Position numbers and translations under genes: made by a program. The notes under the pieces are model-generated. The model ran no database searches. It was not told the origin of the DNA and was given only the letters and a program-made list of their open reading frames with translations. A stretch of DNA of 6,567 nt from CADAWZ01 sp045114665 (lineage in GTDB: Bacteria; Vulcanimicrobiota; CADAWZ01). Positions 6,391 through 6,567 of this stretch are shown in pieces; the first letter of the stretch is position 1, and each line of letters starts with the position of its first letter. Location of the stretch: contig JBGUKW010000184.1 in NCBI GenBank assembly GCA_045114665.1, positions 1 to 6,567 on the forward strand. The letters are read 5' to 3'.

Positions 6391-6567
6391 CTAAAATGTC
6401 ATCACCCATTTTTTCAATGTTGTAGAATAGCTGATATTTTCGTCGCCCGTACTTTGTGTTTTATCTAATAAAATATACTCATATCCTAATCTTGAATCGA
6501 AAATTATGTATAAATGTGCCGTTTTTTTTGCATATGTAGCACTTTTAAACATTCCGAGACATTCTTC
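6391..6567 (-). CDS. C-terminal fragment of an unrecognised protein (partial, starts beyond the right edge)
   Basis: An open frame runs from the window edge to TAG at 6391-6393, giving the last 58 residues of a protein. It begins EECLGMFKSATYAKKTAHLY, contains IFDSRLGYEYILLDKTQ and ends TTLKKWVMTF. I do not recognise a family. The mix of beta-strand-like hydrophobic stretches and polar turns looks like a real folded C-terminus, with no transmembrane segment, repeat or signal. Support for coding comes from the absence of stops, sensible composition and the terminator placed directly after the stop codon. It belongs to a separate upstream transcription unit, on the same strand as the helicase operon. 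Confidence 0.6.
   Translation of the reverse strand, partial: EECLGMFKSATYAKKTAHLYIIFDSRLGYEYILLDKTQSTGDENISYSTTLKKWVMTF

Noticed and set aside
1..6567. CRISPR array, tRNA or rRNA
   Set aside because: No regularly spaced repeats, cloverleaf-like sequence or rRNA-like conserved stretch was seen on either strand.

Overview
This 6.6-kb, AT-rich window (roughly one-third GC by eye, with many A/T homopolymers) holds two large complete genes, both on the minus strand, plus gene fragments at each edge. The Shine-Dalgarno sequences (GGGAG, GAGGTG) and codon choice suggest a low-GC Firmicute (Clostridia or Erysipelotrichia-like) or one of its phages, plasmids or integrative elements. That host assignment is inferred from composition and family resemblance only.

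Layout in the direction of transcription, right to left. (1) 6391-6567 is the C-terminal end of an unrecognised protein, followed at once by a strong intrinsic terminator (about 6346-6382). (2) A short leader of about 60 bases must carry a promoter for what follows. (3) 4094-6286 encodes a RecD2/TraA-type superfamily 1B DNA helicase with all motor motifs intact. (4) After only 27 bases, 137-4066 encodes a DnaE-type DNA polymerase III alpha subunit. It has an intact catalytic triad, all nine PHP metal-ligand positions occupied, and a charged coiled-coil insertion of about 140 residues inside the PHP domain. (5) At the left edge, immediately after a duplicated copy of the helicase gene's 3' end, lies what looks like the C-terminal remnant of an IS200/IS605-type TnpB.

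The helicase and polymerase form a compact two-gene operon: one protein would unwind DNA while the other synthesises it. No clamp, clamp loader, primase, initiator or Y-family polymerase is visible here, so whether the pair serves element replication, repair synthesis or anti-host/defence functions cannot be decided from this window. The most unusual observations are the coiled-coil insertion in the PHP domain, the helicase-polymerase pairing, and a shared 25-nt 3'-end sequence at both genes, which in the polymerase gene appears split by a 40-nt segment carrying a 16-nt palindrome over the stop codon. No CRISPR array, tRNA, rRNA or plausible plus-strand gene was seen.
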